Shown here in pieces: positions 52,928 to 60,453 of a DNA stretch of 64,000 nt (position 1 is its first letter; every line of letters starts with the position of its first letter). This DNA is from Myxococcus guangdongensis (GTDB lineage: Bacteria; Myxococcota; Myxococcia; Myxococcales; Myxococcaceae). The position numbers were made by a program, and so were the translations under genes. The DNA is taken from contig NZ_JAJVKW010000016.1 of NCBI RefSeq assembly GCF_024198255.1, positions 62,001 through 126,000 on the forward strand. Reading direction: 5' to 3'. The notes beneath the pieces are model-generated. The model searched no databases. It saw only the letters and a list, made by a program, of their open reading frames with translations, and had not been told where the DNA came from.

Positions 52928-53592
52928 GGGGCGTAGGAGCGAGGCTTGAGGGTGCGTGAAAGGACGAGGGCCACCACACAGATGAACCCCCAGGCGAACA
53001 GGTGGTAACCGGCGACGTGGCGCCAGTCCTGCTCACAGGCCAGCTCTCCGACGAAGGCGCCCGTCGTGCCGACGGACAACCCCGCGCACAGGGCCCGCAG
53101 CGGCTGGAACGCGGCCCCCCGCAGCACCACCACCGCCACCACCAGGGGGATGATGCCCACGGCCAGATGGCTCGCGGTGCACACCCAGCCGGGCAGCGAC
53201 GGAGGCGTCGTCGGCGAACCGCGCGCGAGCACGAGCGTCGCCGCGCAGGCCATGGCCAGGCCCACGGCGGCCCGCCGCAAATCCCGTCCGCGCGGAGACA
53301 GCGCGCCCCAGGCGCAAACGCCGCTCGTCATGAGCAACAGGAGCAGCAGCGGGGCTCGCGCCCACAGGGCCCCCGCGCTGACCGCGCCCACGGCGAGCAT
53401 CACCACGGCGGCCATCAGCGCGAGGCCTCCAGAGGACGCCATCACCCACGTGGCCTGGGTGCGCCAGCCGCGCACGGGCTTGCGCAGCGCCAGCTCGCCC
53501 CGGGCGCTCGCGAGGGCGCGCTCGAGGGCCGCGGTGTCCGGCGGGCGGGGCTCCTCCTGGAGGAGGGCGTCGATGTCCATGGGCGTCTTCAT
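52924..53592 (-). CDS. carR: CarR, membrane anti-sigma factor of CarQ
   Basis: CarR holds CarQ at the inner membrane in the dark and is inactivated by light through protoporphyrin-derived singlet oxygen and CarF. The 222-residue product has a cytoplasmic N-terminus of ~45 residues and about six membrane helices (SSGGLALMAAVVMLAVGAVS, PLLLLLLMTSGVCAWGAL, AVGLAMACAATLVLA, SHLAVGIIPLVVAVVVL, GLSVGTTGAFVGEL, YHLFAWGFICVVALVLS). It overlaps carQ by four bases and carS by four. Length and helix count agree with M. xanthus CarR (about 219 residues). Confidence 0.93.
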   Translation of the reverse strand: MKTPMDIDALLQEEPRPPDTAALERALASARGELALRKPVRGWRTQATWVMASSGGLALMAAVVMLAVGAVSAGALWARAPLLLLLLMTSGVCAWGALSPRGRDLRRAAVGLAMACAATLVLARGSPTTPPSLPGWVCTASHLAVGIIPLVVAVVVLRGAAFQPLRALCAGLSVGTTGAFVGELACEQDWRHVAGYHLFAWGFICVVALVLSRTLKPRSYAP

Positions 53593-54134
53593 CGCGCCTC
53601 TCCCAGCCCTCCGAGCAGCTCCCGGAGCTTCTCGTATCCCCGATGCGCCCGGAGTCGCGCGGCCCCCGCGCTGATGCCCCGAAGCGCCGCGATCTCGTCG
53701 AACGACCAGCCCTCCACCTTGCTCAGCACCACCGCCTCGCGGTGGTCGGGAGGAAGCTGTTGTAACGCGTCCAGCAGGTGGCGGCGCAGGGACGGGTCCC
53801 CGGAGGGTGGGGGGGCGGATGTAGGGGCGCCTGTGCCCTCGCCGGAGGAGTAGGCGTCCACGTGTTGACGGTGGCGCAGCGCATCGCGCGCGGCGTTGGC
53901 GGCGATGGTCATCAACCAGGGGGAGAAGCGGGTGCCGCGCTCATAGCGGCCCCGGGCCCGGACGACGGACAGGAAGGTGGTCTGCAAGAGGTCCTCGGCG
54001 AGCGGTCCGTCGCGCACCATCCGCGTCAGGAAGCCCTGCACCCGCCCCGAATGACGGGCGAAGAGGGCCTCGAAGGCGTCTTGTGCACCAGCGCAGAACC
54101 GTTCCATGAGCTCTTCGTCCGAGGGACTCCCCAT
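53589..54134 (-). CDS. carQ: CarQ, ECF sigma factor for light-induced genes
   Basis: CarQ directs transcription of carQRS itself and of the carC (crtI) gene. Region 2 is FEALFARHSGRVQGFLTRMV, DGPLAEDLLQTTFLSVVRAR and RYERGTRFSPWLMTIAANAA; region 4 is ALQQLPPDHREAVVLSKVEG then WSFDEIAALRGISAGAARLR. ATG 54134 gives 181 residues; ATG 54146 gives 185. I chose 54134 because a good ECF-type promoter ends just before 54146, which would leave the first ATG at or upstream of the transcript start. M. xanthus CarQ is about 174 residues. Confidence 0.92.
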   Translation of the reverse strand: MGSPSDEELMERFCAGAQDAFEALFARHSGRVQGFLTRMVRDGPLAEDLLQTTFLSVVRARGRYERGTRFSPWLMTIAANAARDALRHRQHVDAYSSGEGTGAPTSAPPPSGDPSLRRHLLDALQQLPPDHREAVVLSKVEGWSFDEIAALRGISAGAARLRAHRGYEKLRELLGGLGEAR

Positions 54135-54147
54135 CACCCGGCTCATG

Positions 54148-54173
54148 GACGGCCCACCCTGAAATGTGTTTCC
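54148..54173 (-). promoter_or_regulatory. Predicted ECF (CarQ-type) promoter of carQRS
   Basis: On the minus strand GGAAAC (54173-54168) and CGTC (54151-54148) are separated by 16 bases, the usual ECF spacing. A transcript starting about seven bases on would begin just before the ATG at 54134, giving a very short leader. Autoregulation by CarQ is known in M. xanthus. Confidence 0.55.
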
Positions 54174-54258
54174 GGCGTCCCCCCAGCCCCTCGGCGCGCC
54201 CGTGTCGGGCACCCGATGCCGCGACGCCCCACGAGGCAATCCGCCACGCCGCCAGGGC

Positions 54259-55452
54259 CTATCCGGGCATCAGCACCAGGCGGGCAATCTCGGGTGGGGC
54301 TCCCACGCGCATCGGCGGGCCCACGAAGCCGCAGCCCCGGCTGACGTAGATCTGCGAGTCGCCCGTGCGGCTGAGCCCCGCGTTGCGCTCCCCCCAGATG
54401 AGGTCTCCCACCACGTTGCCCGGGAACATCTGGCCGCCGTGGGTGTGGCCGGAGACCTGGAGCCCCACGCCGCGTCGGGCCACCTCGTCGAAGTTGGAGG
54501 GCTGGTGCGCCAGCAATACGGAGGCCTGGTCCGGGCTCACCTCGCGCAGCGCCGCGTCCAGGTCGTACCCGGGCAGACCCATCCGGTCCGCGCTCCAGTC
54601 GTCCACGCCCGCGAGCATGAACGATGCGCTCGCGTCGCCGATGGACACGGCGCGATTGCGCAACACGTTGATGCCCAGACGCTCCAGGTAGGCGACCCAT
54701 GACGATGCGCCCGAATAGTAGTCATGGTTTCCGGTGACGAAGTACACCCCATGTCGCGCGCGCAGGGCGCCGAAGCCGGCCACGTAGGCCCCCAGGTCCG
54801 CCACGGTGCCGTCGACCAGGTCCCCGGTGATGGCGATGACATCCGGCTTCAGCGCGTTGGTGCGCGCCACCAGCTCGTCCACGAAGTGGCGCTGGAGCAC
54901 GTCCCCCACGTGGATGTCGGTGAGCTGCACCAGCGTGAACCCGTCCAGCGCCCGAGGCAGCCGGGGCAGTCTCACCGGGATGTCGCGCACGTCCGGAGGA
55001 TGGAAGGCCCGCCACGCGCCGAACGACGTCGTCGCCACGCCCGCCAGTCCCGCGCCCACGGCCAGGCCACCGGTGATGACGGCGCGGCGCTCGGGAGAGG
55101 GCGGACCCGAGGGTGGCTCGGCGGGCGGTGAGGCACGGCGCGCGAGCCTGCGCCTGCCTCGCTCGAGCAGCTCCACCCCCAGCGTGTAGAAGAGCAGGTA
55201 CATCACCAGCCCCATCCACGCGAGCAGGCCGATGCCCACCGCGCGGGTCAGGTCCGAGGGGAACAGGCTCCCCAGGAAGCGGAAGCCCACCGCGCCGAGG
55301 AAGCCGAGCGTGAAGAGCACCTGCGCCGCGCGGCGCAGCCCCTGGCGCGCGGTGAGGTCTCTCACCAGCCGGCGGTAGAGGTAGACATGGGCGCTCGCCA
55401 TCAGCGCGAGCACGGGGACGAAGAACAGGAGGAGGCTGAGCCAGCGGGGCAT
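54259..55452 (-). CDS. Membrane-anchored metallophosphoesterase (calcineurin-like)
   Basis: The C-terminal ~260 residues carry all metal-binding blocks of the calcineurin-like family: LTDIHVGD (Asp-x-His), GDLVDG, TGNHDYY, and SGHTHGGQ. The N-terminal ~130 residues hold about four membrane helices (LLLFFVPVLALMASAHVYLY, AAQVLFTLGFLGAVGFRFLG, AVGIGLLAWMGLVMYLLFY), then RRAVITGGLAVGAGLAG, a twin-Arg-like hydrophobic segment placing the active domain outside. 397 residues from ATG 55452. The family resembles YkuE/YaeI phosphodiesterases acting on lipids. It lies upstream of carQRS on the same strand. Confidence 0.88.
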   Translation of the reverse strand: MPRWLSLLLFFVPVLALMASAHVYLYRRLVRDLTARQGLRRAAQVLFTLGFLGAVGFRFLGSLFPSDLTRAVGIGLLAWMGLVMYLLFYTLGVELLERGRRRLARRASPPAEPPSGPPSPERRAVITGGLAVGAGLAGVATTSFGAWRAFHPPDVRDIPVRLPRLPRALDGFTLVQLTDIHVGDVLQRHFVDELVARTNALKPDVIAITGDLVDGTVADLGAYVAGFGALRARHGVYFVTGNHDYYSGASSWVAYLERLGINVLRNRAVSIGDASASFMLAGVDDWSADRMGLPGYDLDAALREVSPDQASVLLAHQPSNFDEVARRGVGLQVSGHTHGGQMFPGNVVGDLIWGERNAGLSRTGDSQIYVSRGCGFVGPPMRVGAPPEIARLVLMPG

Positions 55453-55640
55453 CGCGCTCCTGAATAGCGGAAGCCCTCGGTCGGTGCCCGTGCATTTCGC
55501 CAGCGGTCCCTCCAACGGCCCGAGACGCCCCTGGCGGCAGGCAGGCGGTCGCACTTCTGCTTTCGCGGAAGGACGCGTCGGGGCAGGCTTGGGGCCGTTC
55601 ATCGCGGGCCCGGGGCCCGCGCTCCTTTTCGAGGACCTCC

Positions 55641-56132
55641 ATGCTTCGTCGCTCCGTGCTGCTCTGTGCCCTGGTGCTCCCCCTGATGGGGTGTGGAGAT
55701 GACCCCAAGGAGCCCACGCCGCCGGTGGGCAACCCGGACGATGGTGATCCGACGAAGGTGACGTACGCGGAGAGCCTGAACGTGGACCTGGCGGCGATGA
55801 CGCGGCTGGACAGTGGCCTCTTCCTCCAGGACCAGGAGGTGGGCGCGGGCCCCGAGGCCGTCGCGGGCCGGCGGGTCCAGGTGCACTACACGGGCTGGCT
55901 GCCGGACGGCACGCGCTTCACGACCTCCGAGGGCGGGCCCGCGCTGGCCTTCGACCTGGGGGCGGGGTACGTCATCAAGGGGTGGGATCAGGGCATCGTG
56001 GGCATGCGCGTGGGGGGAAGGCGCCGCCTCATCCTCCCGTATGACCTGGCCTACGGCGCGGAGGGGAACCCGCCGAGGATTCCGCCCTACTCGGTGCTCA
56101 TCTTCGACACGGAGCTCGTCTCGGTCCGCTGA
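55641..56132 (+). CDS. FKBP-type peptidyl-prolyl isomerase lipoprotein
   Basis: The signal peptide ends LPLMGCGDD, a clear lipobox. The FKBP domain (~70-163) has VQVHYTGWLPDGTRF, LAFDLGAGYVIKGWDQGIVG (substrate pocket Phe, Val, Ile, Trp), RRRLILPYDLAYG and PYSVLIFDTELV. Pocket aromatics are conserved, so it is probably an active proline isomerase helping folding outside the inner membrane. A short Asp/Pro linker follows the lipid site. 163 residues; monocistronic and divergent from the metallophosphoesterase gene. Confidence 0.9.
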   Translation: MLRRSVLLCALVLPLMGCGDDPKEPTPPVGNPDDGDPTKVTYAESLNVDLAAMTRLDSGLFLQDQEVGAGPEAVAGRRVQVHYTGWLPDGTRFTTSEGGPALAFDLGAGYVIKGWDQGIVGMRVGGRRRLILPYDLAYGAEGNPPRIPPYSVLIFDTELVSVR

Positions 56133-56287
56133 AGGCCGCGTCTCGTCCTCGCGTCCACTTGACGGGCGCCCCGGAAGCTCCTCGGTGAAACAAGGGGTGA
56201 TATAGCCACCCCACGTCTGCCGGGGAGTCGGGCCGTCCGAAAGGAGTCCCGACTTTGGGGGTTTCATCCTCCGGCGAGGGGGACGCA

Positions 56288-57484
56288 ATGTCGGGGACCG
56301 AGTCGGAAGTGGTCGAGGGGAATGGGGAGAAGGCCGGGGCGGAAGGAACGCTCCAGGCGCTGCAGGCCCTGATGGGGCTGGAGTCCGCCGCGACGGCCGC
56401 CCGGCTCTACGAAGAGCTGAGCGCGGCCCAGCGCGAGCGACTGCTGCGGGATGCGGCGCTGGCCCCCGCGCGCGAGCGCCAGCAACTGTCGGAGGTCCTG
56501 TCGTGGGCGCGTGACTTCGCGGGCGCCGCGCGGCTCCTGCAGGGCTGCGGCGCGGACTCGCGGATGGCGTCGCTCTATGTCCAGGGCGGCCAGTACGTGG
56601 ACGCGGCGGAGGCCTTCCTGCGCGCGGGCGATGCGGAGCGGGCGGCCGCGGCCTTCGAGCGGGGTGGCGCGCTGGAGCGGGCCCTGGAGGTTTACCGGGG
56701 GCTCGGCTCGCGCGAGCAGGTGGCGCACTGTCTGGTCCGCCTGGGACGTCCGCACGAGGGCGCGCTGCTGTACCGCGAGCTGGGACAGCCCCACGCGGAG
56801 GTGGAGGCGCTGGGGTGCGTGCCGGCGGGAGACGCGCGTCACACCGAGTCGGTGTTGCGCATGTGCATGCTGCTGGACGCGGAGGGCTTCACGCGCCGGG
56901 CGCTGGCGCTGCTCGCGGACACTCTGCGCGGCTCGGAGACGGCGCGCGGAGATCCGGCCCTGGCCGCGGAGAAGGCGCGGCTGCTTCGCCGCATGGGCAT
57001 GGACGCGGAAGCCGAGGCCGTCATCGCCCGGCTCCCCGCGCAGAGCTCCTCGCCGGAGGCCAACGGGTACAACTACCTCAAGGCCATCCCCATCTTCGGC
57101 GAGCTGTCGCTGGTGGACATGAAGGACCTCTATCGCGTGGCGCGCCAGGTCCTCATCCCCGCGGGCGCCGTCATGTTGGAGAAGGGCGCCGCGGGCGTGG
57201 GCCTCTTCGTGCTGCTGGAGGGCACCGTGGACGTCTACACCGGCACGGAGGACGACGCGCGCCGGCTCAACACCCTGGGGCCCGGGGCCTACCTGGGAGA
57301 GATTTCCCTGGTGCAGGACGCGCCCGTGTCGGCGCGGGTGAAGGCTCGCACGTCGGTGCGCGCGCTGCGCATCACCCGCGCGGGCTTCCAGCACTACCTG
57401 GACACGCACGAGGGCGCCGCGCTGCGCATCTTCCGGCTCTTCACGCAGAACCTCGCCGCGCGGGTGCGGGCCCTCAGCACCTGA
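56288..57484 (+). CDS. Helical-repeat protein with C-terminal cyclic-nucleotide-binding domain
   Basis: Residues ~20-250 are helical TPR-like units (ATAARLYEELSAAQRERLLR, DAAEAFLRAGDAERAAAAFE, GALERALEVYRGLGSREQVA). Residues ~270-398 form a cyclic-nucleotide-binding/CAP-type beta roll: IPAGAVMLEKGAAGVGLFVL, LEGTVDVYTG, LGPGAYLGEISLVQDAPVSA (phosphate-binding cassette, here without the canonical Arg-Ala but with SARVKA) and ALRITRAGFQHYLDTH. There is no DNA-binding helix, so it is a sensor or adaptor. ATG 56288 follows GAGGGGG; TTG 56255 after AAGGAG is an alternative (409 residues). Confidence 0.8.
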   Translation: MSGTESEVVEGNGEKAGAEGTLQALQALMGLESAATAARLYEELSAAQRERLLRDAALAPARERQQLSEVLSWARDFAGAARLLQGCGADSRMASLYVQGGQYVDAAEAFLRAGDAERAAAAFERGGALERALEVYRGLGSREQVAHCLVRLGRPHEGALLYRELGQPHAEVEALGCVPAGDARHTESVLRMCMLLDAEGFTRRALALLADTLRGSETARGDPALAAEKARLLRRMGMDAEAEAVIARLPAQSSSPEANGYNYLKAIPIFGELSLVDMKDLYRVARQVLIPAGAVMLEKGAAGVGLFVLLEGTVDVYTGTEDDARRLNTLGPGAYLGEISLVQDAPVSARVKARTSVRALRITRAGFQHYLDTHEGAALRIFRLFTQNLAARVRALST

Positions 57485-57566
57485 CGGCGCCCGGGCGACG
57501 GCTGCCGATGCCTTGCTCCCCAGGACGTTGCGCGTGCCCGCCCGGACGCGCGTGCCTGGGGGCGCA

Positions 57567-57595
57567 TTGACAATCACAGTCGTCTGCTTTATCTC
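57567..57595 (+). promoter_or_regulatory. Predicted promoter in the long fusA upstream region
   Basis: TTGACA (57567-57572) is followed after 17 bases by TATCTC (57590-57595). A start site would fall near 57602, at the ATG of a 32-codon frame, and about 350 bases before the EF-G gene. The -10 match is weak. Confidence 0.4.
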
Positions 57596-57604
57596 AATCC
57601 CATC

Positions 57605-57703
57605 ATGAGGCCCGTCTCCTTCACAGCCCTGCTGATGCGCGTCCCCGCGCCGGCGGCGGACGTGTGCCTTTCCCCCCGTCACGAGGTTCTGCTCGACATT
57701 TGA
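57605..57703 (+). CDS. Possible leaderless 32-residue peptide upstream of EF-G gene
   Basis: A frame of 32 codons begins with ATG directly behind the predicted promoter, so it could be translated without a leader. The peptide runs MRPVSFTALLMRVPAPAADV then CLSPRHEVLLDI. There is no ribosome binding site. It may be a leader peptide or chance. The rest of 57485-57955 shows no gene; it is a long GC-rich 5' region of the EF-G gene. Confidence 0.3.
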   Translation: MRPVSFTALLMRVPAPAADVCLSPRHEVLLDI

Positions 57704-57955
57704 GCAGGCGGGCCGGAGTCCTTCCGGCGCGCGGGTCGCTGGTTCCCGTGTGTCGTGAAGTCCGGTTCCGCCCTGGCTCGATGAGGGCCGTCGTGTGCCT
57801 TCGTTCCATGCGTCCCTGAGCGGGCATTCTCGCCCCTCCGGCGCGTCGCGCGTGGACTGGCATCACGGCGGCACCGCGTCCGTCGTCCCTCTCCAACCGG
57901 CTCTCACTTCATCGCCACCCGCGGGCCTCGCTGCCCGACGGGAACGGGAGTCTTT

Positions 57956-60064
57956 ATGCCTCGCAGCACTCGCATCGAGCGGTATCGCAACATCGGCATC
58001 ATGGCGCACATCGACGCGGGCAAGACGACGCTCACCGAGCGCGTCCTGTTCTTCACCGGTCGCATCCACTCCACGGGCGAGGTGCATGACGGCTCCACGG
58101 AGATGGACTGGCTGCCGCAGGAGAAGCAGCGCGGCATCACCATCACCTCCGCGGCCACCACCGCGTTCTGGTCTCCTCGCACGGGGCCCTCTGCGGGCAT
58201 GCCCCATCGCATCAACATCCTGGACACGCCGGGACACGTGGACTTCACCATCGAGGTGGAGCGCTCCCTGCGCGTGCTGGATGGCGCGGTGGCCGTGTTC
58301 GACGCGAGCCAGGGCGTGGAGCCCCAGTCGGAGGCCGTGTGGCGTCAGGCGGACCGCTACGGCGTCCCGCGCATCGCGTTCATCAACAAGATGGACAAGG
58401 TGGGCGCGGACTTCGTCATGAGCCTGGAGTCCATCCGGGAGCGGCTGGGGGCTCGCCCGGTGGCGGTGCAGTGGCCGCTGATGAGCGCGGACTCGGAGTT
58501 CCAGGGACTGGTGGACCTGGTCCGGATGAAGACGGTCCTCTTCGACGGCGACGGCGGCGAGTACCGCGACGGCCTGCCCATTCCCGAGGAGGCGCGCGCG
58601 GAGGTGGAGCGGTGGCGGCTGCGGCTCATCGAGGCGGCGGCGGACCTGGACGACGCGGTGATGGAGAAGTTCGTGGACGGACGTCTGGACGAGATTGGCG
58701 AGGCGGAGCTCGTGCGTGCGTTGCGCGCGGGGACGCTGTCACGCGCGCTGGTGCCGGTGCTCGCCGGGGCGGCGTTCAAGAAGAAGGGAGTGCAGATGCT
58801 GTTGGACGCCGTCGTCGACTACCTGCCCGCGCCGTCGGACCTGCCGGCGGTGGAAGGCTCCGTGTACGGCACGGAGCAGCGGACCACGCGCGAGCCCACG
58901 GACGACAGTCCTCCGGCCGCGCTGGCCTTCAAGATGATGAGCGACAAGAACGTGGGGAACATCGTCTTCCTGCGCGTGTACTCGGGCACGCTGCGCGCGG
59001 GCACCGTGCTGCTCAACTCCGCCACCGGCAAGCGGGAGCGGGTGGGCCGACTGATGTTCATGCATGCCAATCGCCGGGAGGAGGTGGAGGAGGTCCATGC
59101 TGGAGACATCGCCGCGGCGCTCGGCCTGAAGAGCGTGCGTACGGGAGACACGCTGAGCGACGTGGAGGCCCCCGTGGTGCTCGAGTCGCTCGGCTTCCCG
59201 GAGCCCGTGGTGCACCTGGCCGTGGAGGCGAAGTCCCCGGCGGAGCTGCCGAAGCTGGAAGAGGGCCTGCAGCGTCTGGCGGCGGAGGACCCGTCGCTGC
59301 GCGTGGGCGTGGACCCGGAGAGCGGCCAGGTGCTGCTGTCCGGAATGGGTGAGCTTCACCTGGAGGTCGTCGTGGACCGATTGAGGACGGAGTACGGCGT
59401 GGAGGCGCGCGTGGGACAGCCCAAGGTGGCCTACCGCGACACGCTCCAGCGCGCGGTGCGCCAGGAGTACCGCCACGTCCGTCAATCGGGCGGGCCCGGG
59501 CAGTATGCGTACGTGGTGCTGGACGTGGCTCCGGCGGCGCGGGGCGCGGGGCTCGTCTTCGTGGACGACACCAAGGGTGGCTCCATCCCGAGGGAGCTGG
59601 TGCCGGCCATCCAGAAGGGCGTGGCGGGGGCCATGGAGAAGGGCGTGCGTGAAGGCGTGGCGCTCGTGGACGTGGAGGTCCGGTTGGTGGATGGAGACAC
59701 GCACGTGCGCGACTCCACGCCCCAGGCGTTCGCCACGGCCGGCTCCCTGGCGCTGCGGGAGGCGGTGCGGGCCGCGGGCGTGCGGGTGCTCGAACCCGTG
59801 ATGTCGGTGGAGGTGACGACGCCCGAGGAGTACCTGGGCGACGTGCTGGGTGACCTCGCCGCGCGGCGGGGCAGGGTGTTGGGGATGGAGGACCGTGGCA
59901 ACGCGCGAGTCGTCTCGGCGCGCGTGCCCATGGCCAGCCTCTTCGGCTACGTGACGAGTCTGCGTGGCCGTACGCAGGGCAGGGCCCAGGCGAGCATGCG
60001 CCTGGGTGAGTACGAGCCGTTGCCGGAGGCGCTCCAGCCGTCCCTGGCCGTGACTCACGCTTGA
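57956..60064 (+). CDS. fusA: Elongation factor G, probably a second copy
   Basis: EF-G is the GTPase that drives translocation on the ribosome and, with RRF, ribosome recycling. G motifs are AHIDAGKTT (G1), RGITITSAATTAFW (G2), DTPGHVDF (G3), NKMDKVGADF (G4) and GAAFKKKGV (G5). Domains II-V follow, with SGMGELHLEVVVDRLR in III and RQSGGPGQYAY in IV. The segment between G2 and G3 is slightly extended (WSPRTGPSAGMPHRI). 702 residues. It has no neighbouring ribosomal protein genes, unlike the main str-operon copy, so it may be a specialised EF-G2. The symbol is by family. Confidence 0.9.
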   Translation: MPRSTRIERYRNIGIMAHIDAGKTTLTERVLFFTGRIHSTGEVHDGSTEMDWLPQEKQRGITITSAATTAFWSPRTGPSAGMPHRINILDTPGHVDFTIEVERSLRVLDGAVAVFDASQGVEPQSEAVWRQADRYGVPRIAFINKMDKVGADFVMSLESIRERLGARPVAVQWPLMSADSEFQGLVDLVRMKTVLFDGDGGEYRDGLPIPEEARAEVERWRLRLIEAAADLDDAVMEKFVDGRLDEIGEAELVRALRAGTLSRALVPVLAGAAFKKKGVQMLLDAVVDYLPAPSDLPAVEGSVYGTEQRTTREPTDDSPPAALAFKMMSDKNVGNIVFLRVYSGTLRAGTVLLNSATGKRERVGRLMFMHANRREEVEEVHAGDIAAALGLKSVRTGDTLSDVEAPVVLESLGFPEPVVHLAVEAKSPAELPKLEEGLQRLAAEDPSLRVGVDPESGQVLLSGMGELHLEVVVDRLRTEYGVEARVGQPKVAYRDTLQRAVRQEYRHVRQSGGPGQYAYVVLDVAPAARGAGLVFVDDTKGGSIPRELVPAIQKGVAGAMEKGVREGVALVDVEVRLVDGDTHVRDSTPQAFATAGSLALREAVRAAGVRVLEPVMSVEVTTPEEYLGDVLGDLAARRGRVLGMEDRGNARVVSARVPMASLFGYVTSLRGRTQGRAQASMRLGEYEPLPEALQPSLAVTHA

Positions 60065-60069
60065 TGGAA

Positions 60070-60108
60070 GAGGCCCTGGGCTCGTATCGGCCTGGGGCCT
60101 CGTTGTTT
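60070..60108 (+). terminator. Terminator after the EF-G gene
   Basis: GAGGCCC (60070-60076) pairs with GGGCCTC (60095-60101), followed by GTTGTTT, a T-rich tail. It lies six bases beyond the stop. Confidence 0.7.
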
Positions 60109-60453
60109 CAGCCGTGAGCGATTTCGCTTGCTTGGACGAAGGTTCGACGCGCCGAGAGTCCTCGTCAGACAGGGGACCCTGCGAGCGTCCGGGCGTCGCC
60201 GAGGGGAGTGGCGCAAAACGTACACCCCGCCGTTGATTCCGCGGGACTTTGGCCCGGGGAGCGGGCAGGGTCTCGCGCCAAGACGCCGGAATGGGTGGGT
60301 CAGCCTCCCTGTTCCCGGACGTTCCCCGAGTGGTCCGGACCCAGTGAGGTCCGGCCGCGCACCGCCAGGCGCCTCCGGCATGGGTCGGAAGAGCGCGCTG
60401 CGCGGGCTTGCTCGCCACCGTAAGGCGGTGAGCTCACTGTTTCCCAGGAAGAC
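60109..60453 (+). promoter_or_regulatory. Long 5' region of the DEAD-box helicase gene
   Basis: No gene was found in these 345 bases. The region holds CCGGACC and GGTCCGG as a short inverted repeat (around 60337-60356) and a near-perfect hairpin GCTCGCCACC / GGCGGTGAGC at 60410-60433 just upstream of AGGAAG and the ATG. Long structured leaders are typical of cold-induced RNA helicase genes. No promoter stands out. Confidence 0.4.
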
